DNA of 64,000 nt from Alloyangia pacifica (GCF_900116195.1 NZ_FOZW01000006.1:186001-250000), one strand, 5' to 3'. Shown: positions 16,985 through 27,479, counted from the first letter of the stretch. The notes: generated by a model from the letters alone, not told the origin. Made by a program: numbers and translations.

Positions 16985-17013
16985 GATATAGCCCCCAGGG
17001 CCCTGCAGATCAA
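16985..17013 (-). promoter_or_regulatory. Sigma-70-type promoter for rpsA
   Basis: On the minus strand TTGATC (17008-17013) and TATATC (16985-16990) are 17 bases apart. Transcription from about 16978 gives a 155-base untranslated leader before rpsA. The -35 box equals that of the tRNA-Val promoter. Confidence 0.55.
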
Positions 17014-17077
17014 GCGCGAACACCGTATTGCAGGCGCCGCCTCCGCCGAAAGCGCCAAGCTTGCCTGTCGCGCCATG

Positions 17078-17194
17078 CGTATTTTCAAAGAGAAGAAGCT
17101 GCCGCAGACCCCGACGACAGCTGCCTCCCTGCCCCGGCTTCCACATGGTCCAAATATCCCGGGGGAGCCGCAACGCGGCGGGGGCAGAGCCCCC
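17078..17194 (+). repeat. Dispersed intergenic repeat, full two-part copy
   Basis: The left part reads CGTATTTTCAAAGAGAAGAAGC. About 50 bases later comes CTTCCACATGGTCCAAATATCCCGGGGG, split here for length, and then a small inverted repeat closing in GGGGGCAGAGCCCCC. The same ordered parts recur at 36796-36899 and in fragments elsewhere. It lies between divergent rpsA and the GAF-Fis regulator gene. Confidence 0.75.
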
Positions 17195-17329
17195 GATCCC
17201 GCCGACCTCGGGTATGTGTGCCCCGCAAGGGCGGCGCCCCGCACCTCCGGCATTTCGCGTGGCTGTCACGAACGAAGGATTTGGCGCGCGCGGTGTTTGC
17301 TGTAACGTCACCCTCCGGAGGAGACCCGC

Positions 17330-18295
17330 ATGACCCGATCCCGTCCTTCTGCCGATCGCCACGCCGCCCGCGTCGTCGAGACGGCGACCGACCCCGCCGC
17401 CGCGGCGCGCTCGCGACTGGCCGCCTCCTGGCGCCGCTCGCTGTCGCACTACGGGCTCGATCCGGCGCGGCAGGACGGGGTGCACAGGATCACCGAGACG
17501 GCTCTCGCCCAGCGCCGCGAACGCGCGGCACAACTCCTGCATATCGCCATCCCGAAACTCGACGCGCTCTACCAGATGGTCGGCAGCTCGGGCTGCGGCG
17601 TGCTGCTCACCGATGCCGAGGGGGTGGTGCTCGACCTGCGTGCCGGCTCGGGCGATCTTGGCGTTTTCCGGGCGTGGGGCCTCTGCCCGGGTGCCGACTG
17701 GTCCGAGGCCTCGGAAGGCACCAACGGCATCGGCACCTGCATCGCCGAGACGCGGCGGGTGGTGATTCACCGCGACGAGCATTTCCACGCCCGCAACATC
17801 GCCATGAGCTGCATGGATGCGCCGATCTTCGGCCCCGAGGGAGAACTCATCGGCGCACTCGACGTTTCCTCTGCCCGCGCCGACCAGACCGAAGCCTTCA
17901 ATCGGCTGATCGCCGCCATGGTCGCCCAGACCGCGCGACAGATCGAGGCAGACGCCTTCCGCGCCGCCTTTCCCGAGGCACGCATCATCACCGCCGAGGC
18001 CGAGGACAGTGAGGCCTCGGTGCTGCTGGCGGTAGACCGCGACGACCTGGTGCAGGGGGCCACCCGCGCCGCACGGCGATCCTTCGGATTGGAAAGCAGC
18101 GGGCCGCTGATCGCGCGCCCGGCCAGCGACCTCTTCGGTCGCGAGGACGGCCCGTCCGGGTTCGAACGCGCCGAACGCGCCGCCATGGTGCGGGCGCTGG
18201 CGCGCGCCAAGGGCAACGTCTCGGAAGCTGCGCGCACACTCGGCGTCGGGCGGGCGACCTTCTACCGGCGGATGAAGAAGCTGGGGCTGTCGTAG
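17330..18295 (+). CDS. GAF-domain Fis-type transcriptional regulator (AcoR-like, no AAA+ domain)
   Basis: A 321-residue regulator. Residues 1-75 resemble the AcoR N-terminal region (SRLAASWRRSLSHYGLDPA); a GAF sensor follows at about 80-205, with GTNGIGTCIAE and HEHF-like DEHFHARNIAMSCMDAPIFGPEG phrases typical of AcoR-type sensors; residues 275-318 form a Fis helix-turn-helix (ALARAKGNVSEAARTLGVGRATFYRRMKKLGL). The central AAA+ ATPase that contacts sigma-54 is absent, so it cannot act as a classical sigma-54 activator. It lies upstream of an aldehyde dehydrogenase with phased palindromes between, so it probably regulates that gene. The start has GGAGGAG upstream. Confidence 0.88.
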   Translation: MTRSRPSADRHAARVVETATDPAAAARSRLAASWRRSLSHYGLDPARQDGVHRITETALAQRRERAAQLLHIAIPKLDALYQMVGSSGCGVLLTDAEGVVLDLRAGSGDLGVFRAWGLCPGADWSEASEGTNGIGTCIAETRRVVIHRDEHFHARNIAMSCMDAPIFGPEGELIGALDVSSARADQTEAFNRLIAAMVAQTARQIEADAFRAAFPEARIITAEAEDSEASVLLAVDRDDLVQGATRAARRSFGLESSGPLIARPASDLFGREDGPSGFERAERAAMVRALARAKGNVSEAARTLGVGRATFYRRMKKLGLS

Positions 18296-18535
18296 AAAGC
18301 CGCCACTGCGCGGTGAACGCTTGCTGTCCGCCATGGAAGCCGGGCGAGCACCCGATCGCGGGCAGGCGCCTCGGCGCTTCGCTGAATGGCGATCACCTTT
18401 GCCCGCGCGCACTCCGCCGCAACAAGAAACAAATCGCGAGCCTGCGTCGCGGGTCCAAGCCATGTAGCTTTCTGCCCGGCGCGACCACGGTCGGCGCGAG
18501 GGCGCTCTCCCGTCGGCTTCGCGTCGAAACGGCAC

Positions 18536-18547
18536 CGCACCCCTGCG
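18536..18547. promoter_or_regulatory. Candidate operator, distal site
   Basis: CGCA-CCCC-TGCG is a short palindrome with the same CCCC spacer as the stronger site at 18573-18592. Their centres are 41 bp apart, close to four helical turns, so a regulator would bind both on one face of the DNA. Confidence 0.4.
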
Positions 18548-18572
18548 CCGACATCGCAACCGCCCCGCACAC

Positions 18573-18592
18573 CTGTCTCACCCCTGAGACAG
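18573..18592. promoter_or_regulatory. Candidate operator for the GAF-Fis regulator
   Basis: CTGTCTCACCCCTGAGACAG is a perfect 8-bp inverted repeat with a CCCC spacer, about 100 bp before the aldehyde dehydrogenase start. Fis-type helix-turn-helix regulators of the AcoR/NtrC class bind dyads of this size, often in pairs. Binding by the product of 17330-18295 is inferred from position. Confidence 0.55.
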
Positions 18593-18692
18593 TTCCGCAC
18601 ACCCGGCGTCTTCCCCCCGGCTGACGCGGCATCCGCCCGCCGCCACACTCCTCTCATACCCGGTGGAGGACCGGGACCAGAGGAGGACAAGC

Positions 18693-20210
<1,518 letters not shown>

Positions 20211-20283
20211 TCAGCGCTCTCTGATCTCCCGGTATTCCGGGCGGCGCACCTGCGTATCCCACCCCGCGCGCGCCGCCCGGGGT

Positions 20284-20315
20284 CTGCCGGCCAGGCCCTC
20301 CCGCCTGGCCGGCAG
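20284..20315 (+). terminator. Strong hairpin downstream of the aldehyde dehydrogenase
   Basis: CTGCCGGCCAGG and its exact complement form a 12-13-bp stem with a six-base loop, followed by the weak tract TTCCCTTTC. A second inverted repeat, CCGGGCGGCGC with GCGCCGCCCGG, brackets the sequence just upstream. The weak T tract makes it a probable rather than certain terminator. Confidence 0.6.
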
Positions 20316-20434
20316 TTCCCTTTCAGGGCCTGCGCCCTCCGGCACCCTTTGCGCCAAGCCTTCGCTTGCCCGTCATTTTTTGCGTGCTACCCTCCGCCCC
20401 AACTCAAGACTGACACGGCTCAGGAGGCACTCCC

Positions 20435-21127
20435 ATGAACATCATCTGGCTCGGCCACGGCTCTTTCCGCATCGAGATCGAGGACCAGGTCCTGCTGATC
20501 GACCCCTGGGTCTTCGGCAATCCGGTCTTTCCCGAGGATCGCGCCGGAGACGCACTCGAAGGCGTGACGCAGATCCTCATCACCCACGGCCATTTCGACC
20601 ACACCGACAACGCCGTCGAGGTCTCGCAGCGTACCAAGGCGCCGGTCTCCGGCATGGTCGAGCTTGCCGGCCAGCTGCACGGCAAGGGCGCGGTCGAGGG
20701 CCATGCCTTCAACAAGGGCGGTACGATCAGCTTCGGCGCAGTCACCGTCAGCATGGTGCCCGCCTCGCACAGCTCCTCGCTGCCCACCGACGAGGGTCCC
20801 AAGTATGCCGGCATGGAGACGGGCTTCATCATCAAGGGTGAAGGCAAGACCATCTATTTCTCGGGCGACACCGCGATCATGGCGGACATGGCCTGGATCG
20901 GGCAATACTACAAACCCGACATCGGCATCCTGAGCTGCGGCGGCTACTACACCATGGACATGGAACAGGCGGCCTGGGCGTCGAAGACCTATTTCGATTT
21001 CGACACGGTGATCCCCGGCCACTACCGCACCTTCCCGGCGCTGGAGCAATCGGCCGCCAAGCTCGCCGAGGGTCTGCCGGGCGTGCAGGTGATCGAGCCC
21101 GAGGTGATGTTGGCGATCACCCTCTGA
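20435..21127 (+). CDS. UPF0173 metal-dependent hydrolase (metallo-beta-lactamase fold)
   Basis: A 230-residue protein of the UlaG-like branch of the metallo-beta-lactamase superfamily. The metal site HGHFDHTDN is present in THGHFDHTDNAVEV, with the further ligands in PASHSSS, FSGDTAIM and the C-terminal PGHYRTFP. The length and the opening IIWLGHGSFRIE match UPF0173. The substrate is not known for most family members. It has a ribosome site AGGAGG and stands alone, about 220 bases after the aldehyde dehydrogenase. Confidence 0.9.
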   Translation: MNIIWLGHGSFRIEIEDQVLLIDPWVFGNPVFPEDRAGDALEGVTQILITHGHFDHTDNAVEVSQRTKAPVSGMVELAGQLHGKGAVEGHAFNKGGTISFGAVTVSMVPASHSSSLPTDEGPKYAGMETGFIIKGEGKTIYFSGDTAIMADMAWIGQYYKPDIGILSCGGYYTMDMEQAAWASKTYFDFDTVIPGHYRTFPALEQSAAKLAEGLPGVQVIEPEVMLAITL

Positions 21128-21271
21128 GCCGCGCAACGGGAGCCGGGCGGGTAGCGCTCTGCTCCCGATAACACAGCTTTGCCCACCCGCAGTGCAGCCC
21201 GCTTCCGGGCGCGCGCCTTCCCGCCTATAGTCCAGCCAACACAGGACAACGGCAGGCAAAGGCCGGGCAGC

Positions 21272-22273
21272 ATGGCAGGCACCACCGAGCGCACCTCCCC
21301 GCTCAACATCCTCATCGTCGGGCAGTCCGGGCGGCTGCAGTACGAGGCCGTGCTCTTCGCGCTCTCGCTGGATGCCGCCACGCCCGAGGGCCGCACCCGG
21401 CTCTTCGTGGCCGAACCGAAGCCCGGTCCGCTTTGGCCCAACGACCCGCGCATGTCGTCCGAGGCCTGCGACATCCTGCGCGACCTCGGCGCTGAGATCC
21501 TTCCTTTCACCAGCCGCCACTTCGGGCACGCCTATCCCTATGGCAACAAGATCGAGGCGCTCTTTGCGCTGCCGCCGGGCGAGCCCTTCGTCTTCTTCGA
21601 CACCGATACGCTGATCACCGGCGATCTGTCCGAGGTGCCCTTCGACTTTTCCCGCCCCACGGCCTCGATGAACCGCGAAGGCACGTGGCCGAAGATCGAG
21701 CTCTACGGCCCCGGCTACACACAAATCTGGAAATCGCTCTACGACCGCTTCGGCCTCGACTTCGCGAGCTCGCTCGATCCCAGCTGGCCCGAGGAATACT
21801 GGCAGCACTACCTCTACTTCAACGCGGGCTTCTTCTTCTACGAATGCCCCCACCGCTTTGGCCGGCGCTTCCTCGAAATCGCGCTCGGCATCCGCGACGA
21901 CCCCCCGAAGGCACTGGAATGCCAGAGCCTCGATCCCTGGCTTGACCAGGTGGCACTGCCGCTGGTCATCCACGGGCTCGGCGGCGGGCGCGACACGGTG
22001 CCCGACGGCATGCTCGACGGCAGCCACAGCTGCCATTACCGCGCCATGCCACTGCTCTACGCCCGCGAGAGCGACGAGCTGGTGGCATTCCTCGAAGCCA
22101 TCGCCGCGCCCAACCGGGTGAAGAAGCTGCTGAAGGAGCACGAGCCCTTCCTGCGCTATATCTATCAAGGGCGCGGCGAAAAGGTGCGCGCCATGTTCGA
22201 CCGGGACGACCTGCCCCGGCGCGAACAGGGCATCCGCAACCCAATCAAGCGCGCCGGGCTCTGGATGCGCTGA
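21272..22273 (+). CDS. Glycosyltransferase-like protein of unknown specificity
   Basis: A 333-residue protein. The opening LNILIVGQSGRLQYEAVLFALSL resembles a nucleotide-sugar binding strand, and FVFFDTDTLITGDL has the DxD motif of GT-A glycosyltransferases (as in GT8-like enzymes). AGFFFYECPHRFGRRFLEIAL and LDQVALPLVIHGLGGG then fit the acceptor side. No membrane helices are seen. The acceptor and donor are unknown, and it is a single gene. I start at MAGTTERTS (21272); the upstream in-frame extension has no similarity. Confidence 0.7.
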   Translation: MAGTTERTSPLNILIVGQSGRLQYEAVLFALSLDAATPEGRTRLFVAEPKPGPLWPNDPRMSSEACDILRDLGAEILPFTSRHFGHAYPYGNKIEALFALPPGEPFVFFDTDTLITGDLSEVPFDFSRPTASMNREGTWPKIELYGPGYTQIWKSLYDRFGLDFASSLDPSWPEEYWQHYLYFNAGFFFYECPHRFGRRFLEIALGIRDDPPKALECQSLDPWLDQVALPLVIHGLGGGRDTVPDGMLDGSHSCHYRAMPLLYARESDELVAFLEAIAAPNRVKKLLKEHEPFLRYIYQGRGEKVRAMFDRDDLPRREQGIRNPIKRAGLWMR

Positions 22274-22423
22274 CCCTCAGACGCTCTCGGCATCGCGCGC
22301 CACTGAAAGCCCAAGCGGCGCTGCATCGCTCTTCCGCGATTTTTCGCGCGCCCCGCAAAAGCCGGTCCGGGATCGCCACGACTCGTGGTACGTTGATATC
22401 AACTCATCTGAGGAGGAGACCCA

Positions 22424-23569
22424 ATGAGCACCGCACCCACGCTTCTCGTCGGCACCACCAAGGGGGCCTTCGTGCTCAGCGAAGGCGATGACGGCTGGAC
22501 CGCCGAAGGACCTTTCTGCAACGGCTGGCCGATCAACCACATGGCTGGCGATGCGGCGAGCGGCACCGTCTGGGCCGCCGGTGGCAACGAATGGTTCGGT
22601 GCCGGCGTTTGGCGCCGCAATGGCAAGGGCTGGGAGTTGTCGCGACTCGCCGGCGGACAGATGGACGAATGGATGGCCGCAGACCCGGAGCTTGCCGCGA
22701 AGCTCGGTGTCACGCCCGTCGGCCCCGCGCCCTTCACCGGACAACTGCAGGCGCTCTGGTCGCTGAAGGCGACACCGGGCCGGCTCTATGCCGGCGGCAA
22801 GCCTGCCGCGCTCTATTCAAGCAGCGACGGCGGCGAGACCTGGGAGGAGATCGAGAGCCTGCGCAAACACCCCTCGTCCGACGACTGGACCCCCGGCGCT
22901 GCGGGGCTGACCCTGCACACCATCGTCGCCGACCCGGCCGATCCGAAACGCCTGTGGCTGGCGATCTCTGCCGCCGGTGTCTTTGCCACCGAGGATGGCG
23001 GCGAGACCTGGGAGCGCCGCAACCGCCGCTCCAACGCCCCCGCGCATCCCAGCAGTCACCCCGCAGCGGGAGATGGCCACGAGACCGGTCACTGCGTGCA
23101 CAACATGGGCCGCGCCGCCGGGGACGGCGACCTGCTCTACCAGCAGAACCACCACGGCGTGTACCGCTCCCGGGATGGCGGCCGCAGCTGGGACGAGATC
23201 ACCGAGGGGCTGCCCTCGACCTTCGGCTTTCCCATCGGCCTGCACCCCAGCGATCCCGATACCATCTGGACCCTGCCACTCAACAGCGACATGGACGGCC
23301 GCTATCCCCCGGACGCGCAGGCCGCCGTCTGGCGCTCGCGCAATGGCGGCGAGACCTGGCAGGCCTGTCGCGAGGGGCTGCCGCAAAAGGGCTGCTTCTT
23401 CACGGTGCTGCGGCAGGCCATGGCGGTGGATGCCGCCGAGCCCGCCGGGGTGTTCTTCGGCACGAACTCGGGATCGGTCTTCGGCTCCTTCGACGAGGGC
23501 GACAGCTGGTCCGAGCTGGCGCGGCACCTGCCCACGGTGCTCTGTGTCGAGGTCATGCCTCGAAGCTGA
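22424..23569 (+). CDS. Asp-box beta-propeller protein (sialidase-like fold)
   Basis: A 381-residue protein with at least five Asp-box repeats: SSDGGETWEE, TEDGGETWER, SRDGGRSWDE, SRNGGETWQA and DEGDSWSE. They mark the turns of a beta-propeller like that of sialidases and photosystem assembly factor Ycf48. No signal peptide is visible, so it is probably cytoplasmic. The arginine triad of true sialidases is not evident, so I call the fold and not the activity. Similar proteins in many bacteria are labelled exo-alpha-sialidase by fold alone. The start follows GAGGAGGAG. Confidence 0.8.
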   Translation: MSTAPTLLVGTTKGAFVLSEGDDGWTAEGPFCNGWPINHMAGDAASGTVWAAGGNEWFGAGVWRRNGKGWELSRLAGGQMDEWMAADPELAAKLGVTPVGPAPFTGQLQALWSLKATPGRLYAGGKPAALYSSSDGGETWEEIESLRKHPSSDDWTPGAAGLTLHTIVADPADPKRLWLAISAAGVFATEDGGETWERRNRRSNAPAHPSSHPAAGDGHETGHCVHNMGRAAGDGDLLYQQNHHGVYRSRDGGRSWDEITEGLPSTFGFPIGLHPSDPDTIWTLPLNSDMDGRYPPDAQAAVWRSRNGGETWQACREGLPQKGCFFTVLRQAMAVDAAEPAGVFFGTNSGSVFGSFDEGDSWSELARHLPTVLCVEVMPRS

Positions 23570-23748
23570 CCGGAGCGCAGCTTCGAGGTCGGGTCCACCT
23601 CAAGGACGCTGCACGGTGAGATTCGCCGCGCAAAGCCGCATCTGCTTCAGGCGGCGGTGCCGCGTCTTGCTGGGATGGCACGGATGTTTCCGCTGCGACC
23701 CGTGCTCTGTCACGGAGACCAGATGTCAGAAGAGCGCCACGCAAGTGC

Positions 23749-23782
23749 CTCCCGGGCCGCGAACCTGTCCGCAGCCCGGGAG
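23749..23782. other. Stem-loop between convergent genes
   Basis: CTCCCGGGC (23749-23757) and GCCCGGGAG (23774-23782) form a 9-bp stem around a 16-base loop. It lies just past the stop of the minus-strand SIMPL gene and downstream of the propeller gene. There is no T run, so function as a terminator is only possible. Confidence 0.4.
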
Positions 23783-23790
23783 TACGACCC

Positions 23791-24516
23791 CTACTCCGCC
23801 GCATCACCCAGTTCGAACACCATGGTCACCTGCGTGCTGATCACCGTCTCGCCGGCGGCAACCGGCACCGCCGAGGCGCGGGCCATTTCCATCATCGGCG
23901 CCGGGGCGTAGCCGCCGCCCGCCTCGGCAATCGAGATCACCGGGCCGAGCGCGACACCCGCCGCCTCTGCAAGCACCTTGGCCTTGTCCATCGCGTCCGC
24001 CACGGCGGCGCGGCGCGCGTCCTGCATCACCGGCTTAGGTTCTTGCAGGCCGAAGGTCAGGCCGGAAAGCTGGTTCGCGCCATCGTCGAGCACCGCCCCA
24101 AGCACCTCGCCGAGACGGTCAAGATCGCGTACCCGCACGGTCAGCCGGTTGCCGGCCTCGAAACCGGTGATGCCGCGCTCAACGCCGTCGTTGCCCCCCG
24201 ACCACACCGGCCGCAGCGAAATATCCGAGCTCTGCCGGTCGCGCGCGGCGATCCCCATCTCGTCGAGCCGCGCCAGCAGCGCCTCGGCCACCCGCGACGC
24301 CTCGTCCATGGCGGCACCGGCCTCGGCATTCTCGGCTGTGATGCCCAGCGAGATGGTCGCCATGTCGGGCACCGTGGCCACCTCGCCTTCGCCGGTGACG
24401 GTGATGCGCGGCAGCGGTGCCTCCTGCGCCGAGGCCGCCAGCGGGGCGACGATCGGACCGATCATCGCGAGGCAGGTCGCGGCCATCAGCGTCGCGCGGC
24501 GGGGAATACTGGTCAT
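23791..24516 (-). CDS. Periplasmic SIMPL-domain protein
   Basis: A 241-residue protein with an N-terminal signal peptide ending near residue 31 (LAASAQEA), then a SIMPL (DUF541) domain: ITVTGEGEVATVPDMATISLGI, LSGLTFGLQEPKPVMQDARRAAVADAMDKAKVLAEAAGVALG, and a C-terminal STQVTMVFEL strand. The family is periplasmic or outer-membrane associated and forms rings in some bacteria; its biochemical role is not settled. The start is chosen at the signal peptide. It stands alone, divergent from the large gene at 24681. Confidence 0.9.
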   Translation of the reverse strand: MTSIPRRATLMAATCLAMIGPIVAPLAASAQEAPLPRITVTGEGEVATVPDMATISLGITAENAEAGAAMDEASRVAEALLARLDEMGIAARDRQSSDISLRPVWSGGNDGVERGITGFEAGNRLTVRVRDLDRLGEVLGAVLDDGANQLSGLTFGLQEPKPVMQDARRAAVADAMDKAKVLAEAAGVALGPVISIAEAGGGYAPAPMMEMARASAVPVAAGETVISTQVTMVFELGDAAE

Positions 24517-24680
24517 GAGCACATCCTTTGGCTTGGAATTCCTGTCACAATGTCGGTAGGGAGCAGCGCAACGACAAGGGCAGCGAGCCCCGGTTCTTCC
24601 GCTGAGCAAACTCCTGCTGTAGGCTGCGCTCAGGGAGCCCGAGACTCCCATGGCTCCAAGAGCAGTGCTAGAGACCGCGC

Positions 24681-27479
24681 ATGACACCAGATTTCGCGCT
24701 TTCGCTTTCATCCGACGGGCTTACCCTGCTGCGCCGCAAGGCCGGCGGCTGGCTCGCGCTGGCCGAGACAGACCTGTCGGCGGAGGCCTTCGACACGACC
24801 CGCGACCGCGCGCTCTCCGAGGATCCCGCGGGCGCGCAAGTCGCGCTGTTCCTGCCCAACGACCAGGTGCGCTACCTGGAAGTGCCCGATCCCGGCACCG
24901 AGTCCGCCCGCCGCGCCGCCCTCGAGGCCGCGCTCGACGGGACGACGCCCTATCCGGTGGACGCGCTGGTGCTCGACTGGTCGATCTCCGGCACCACGCT
25001 GCTCGGCGCCGCCGTGGCCCGCGAGTCGCTGGAGGAGGCCGAAGCCTTCCTGCGCGACCACGGATTCGACCCGGTGCTCTTCGCCGCCATCCCGCCCTCG
25101 GGCACCTTCCGGGGCACGGCCTTCTTCGGCCCCGCAGCGGGCTGGTCCGGCACGGCGCCCGAACGCCCGGGTAAGGTCGTGCTGCTGCCGCCCGAAGCTG
25201 CTGAAGAGGGCCACGAGGCGGGGGTTGCGGAAACCCTTGCAGACGGCGCTTCGTCAGAGCCCGCGTCCGAGCTTACAGAACAAGGCGTAGCTGCCGATGC
25301 CGCGTCTGCGCAAGACGAGGCGACCGCCGCCGAAACGTCGAGCGCCGCGGGCACAACCGACGAGCCTGTCGAGACTCCCGACGCCCCCGAGTCCTCCATT
25401 GCGCCCGAAAGCGCGCGGGCTCCTGCCGATCTTGCCCCCGAAGCGCCCGCGGCCGATGCACCGGTCCCAGATGCCACGCCGCCGGCGCCGGACGTCGCGC
25501 CCCCAGCTGCTCGGCCCGAGCCTGCGCCCTTCCCCGCCCCCCCGGCCCCGGCGGTCAGCGCCCCGACCGAGCTCCCGGCCAGCCCGAGCTTCAGCAGCGT
25601 CCGCGCCAGCCGGGCGCCTGCGCCGGCGGCCCCCGCCTCGGCGCCACGCCTCTCCATGGGGCGCGAGACTCCCGGCACGGCGCGCGCCGCCCCGGTGCCC
25701 GCGCCCGAGACCCGTCCCCCGGAAACCCCGGACCTGCGCGGCCCGGCCGAGGCCGCCCCCGTAGCGGGAACCAAACCTGCGAAGCGCAAGCCCTTCGGCT
25801 TCGGCAAGCGGCGCGACGGCCAGACCACCCCCGGCGCGGCAACCGCCGTCCCAGTGCCGCCCCCAGTGACAACCTCTGGGCGTCCCCCTGCGCGCACGCC
25901 CGTGCGGACCCCGCCCGAACCGGAAACCGGATCGGGCACCACCCAGGGCATCAAGCAAGTCACGCCGCGCCCACCGGTCTCGCAGCCCATCGCCCCCTCG
26001 GGCAGCGCACCGGTGTCGGGGCAAGCCCGAGTGGCCGCGCTGAGGCAAGAGGCCGAAAAAGGCGATGCCAAGGTCCGCAGCCGGCGCGGAGCCTCGCTGA
26101 CCCCGGAGGAAGAACGCGAGCGGCTGACCGTCTTCGGAGCCCGCGACGGCCAGAAGGTGGGCGGCAAGCCGCGTTTCCTCGGGCTCATCCTTACCGTGCT
26201 TCTGCTGCTGTTCCTCGCGGCGGTCGCGGCTTTTTCGTCGGCTTTCCTCGGTGACGAGATCTCGCGCTTCTTCGCATCAGATCCCGCCGATGAGATCGCG
26301 CTTGCCGCACCCGAGACCATCGACGAGGCGGCCCCCTCCGAGGCCGCCGACACCGCCGCGCCCGAAGACTCCACCGAGGAAGAGGCCGACAGCATTCTGG
26401 CCGCGCTCGAGCTGCCACCCGCGGCCAGCGACGGCTTCGAGGACGTGCCGGCACCGCAGCCTACCGGGCGCAGCCGCATGAGCAACGAGGAGGCCGCCGC
26501 CAGCTACGCGGTCACCGGCATCTGGCAGCGCGCGCCGAGCGCCCCGGACAGGCCGCCACAGACCAATGCCGAGGATGTCTACGTCGCCTCCATCGACCCC
26601 GAGGTTCAGCAGTTCGACGCCGTCGCCCTGCCCGACCTCGACGCCGGCCCCCGCGACGACCTGAGCCTCGAGCCGGTGCGCCTGCCACCCGGTCCGGGTG
26701 TGCGCTTCGATCTCGACGACCGGGGACTGGTGAAGGCCACGCCCGAGGGCACGGTCTCGCCCGACGGGGTGCGCATCTTCACCGGGTTGCCGCCGCAGAC
26801 CCCGCCGCTGCGCGATCCCGCACCCGAGGCTCAGCCCGGCACGCCCGAGGACGGCAACGCAAGCGCCGAGGAAGGTGCCGCAGCCTCCGACACGGGCGCG
26901 GCCTCCGACGAAGTCCCGACGCTCGACCCCGCCGCCGACCCCGCGCTCTCGGGCTTCCGCCCGCGCGGCCGCCCGGGCGACCTGATCGAGCAGACCGAGC
27001 GCGCGGTGCTGGGCGGCGTGTCGCTGGCCGAGCTCGAGCGGATGCGCCCGCAGATGCGCCCGCTCACCGCGCAGGAAGAGGCGCTGGCGCTCGACCTGCC
27101 GGTGACCGATCAGGCCATCGGCGCCTCGCTGACCCCGCTGCCGCGCCCGCGCAGCATGGAGGCGATCGTGCAGGAAGCGGTGAAGCAGGCGTCGAACGCG
27201 CCCGCTCCCATCGCCCCCGGGCCGAGCATCCCGCAGAACGCCAACGTGGCAAGGAGCGCGACGCTCACCAACCAGATCGACCTGCGCGAGATCAGCCTGA
27301 TCGGCGTCTACGGCAAGGACTCGAGCCGCCGCGCGCTGGTCCGCCTGCCCTCGGGCAAGTACCAGAAGGTGCAGGTCGGCGACCGTATCGACGGCGGGCG
27401 CATCGCGGCCATCGACGAGGACGAGCTGCGCTACGTGAAATCCGGCCGCAACGTCGTACTGAAGATGCCGCGCAGCTGA
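24681..27479 (+). CDS. Large membrane protein with PilM/GspL-like N-end and GspC/PilP-like C-end
   Basis: A 932-residue protein. Residues 1-160 (FALSLSSDGLTLLRRKAGGWLAL onward) resemble the actin-like cytoplasmic domain of GspL/PilM. About 170-490 is Pro/Ala/Glu-rich disorder with a basic patch, about 496-520 is one membrane helix (RFLGLILTVLLLLFLAAVAA), and 520-860 is another acidic, disordered stretch. The last 60 residues, with ISLIGVYGKDSSRRALVRLPSGKYQKVQVGDRIDG split here for length, resemble the beta domain of GspC/PilP. So the order is cytosol, membrane, periplasm. Some genomes label it translation initiation factor 2, from low-complexity similarity only. Function is unknown; glyS follows after about 100 bases. 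Confidence 0.75.
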   Translation: MTPDFALSLSSDGLTLLRRKAGGWLALAETDLSAEAFDTTRDRALSEDPAGAQVALFLPNDQVRYLEVPDPGTESARRAALEAALDGTTPYPVDALVLDWSISGTTLLGAAVARESLEEAEAFLRDHGFDPVLFAAIPPSGTFRGTAFFGPAAGWSGTAPERPGKVVLLPPEAAEEGHEAGVAETLADGASSEPASELTEQGVAADAASAQDEATAAETSSAAGTTDEPVETPDAPESSIAPESARAPADLAPEAPAADAPVPDATPPAPDVAPPAARPEPAPFPAPPAPAVSAPTELPASPSFSSVRASRAPAPAAPASAPRLSMGRETPGTARAAPVPAPETRPPETPDLRGPAEAAPVAGTKPAKRKPFGFGKRRDGQTTPGAATAVPVPPPVTTSGRPPARTPVRTPPEPETGSGTTQGIKQVTPRPPVSQPIAPSGSAPVSGQARVAALRQEAEKGDAKVRSRRGASLTPEEERERLTVFGARDGQKVGGKPRFLGLILTVLLLLFLAAVAAFSSAFLGDEISRFFASDPADEIALAAPETIDEAAPSEAADTAAPEDSTEEEADSILAALELPPAASDGFEDVPAPQPTGRSRMSNEEAAASYAVTGIWQRAPSAPDRPPQTNAEDVYVASIDPEVQQFDAVALPDLDAGPRDDLSLEPVRLPPGPGVRFDLDDRGLVKATPEGTVSPDGVRIFTGLPPQTPPLRDPAPEAQPGTPEDGNASAEEGAAASDTGAASDEVPTLDPAADPALSGFRPRGRPGDLIEQTERAVLGGVSLAELERMRPQMRPLTAQEEALALDLPVTDQAIGASLTPLPRPRSMEAIVQEAVKQASNAPAPIAPGPSIPQNANVARSATLTNQIDLREISLIGVYGKDSSRRALVRLPSGKYQKVQVGDRIDGGRIAAIDEDELRYVKSGRNVVLKMPRS

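Noticed and set aside
18593-18692. Sigma-54 promoter before the aldehyde dehydrogenase
   Set aside because: Searched for GG-N10-GC with a TGGCAC/TTGC context and found none; the regulator also lacks the ATPase domain needed.
22424-23569. True secreted sialidase
   Set aside because: There are Asp-box repeats but no signal peptide and no clear arginine triad; only the propeller fold is supported.
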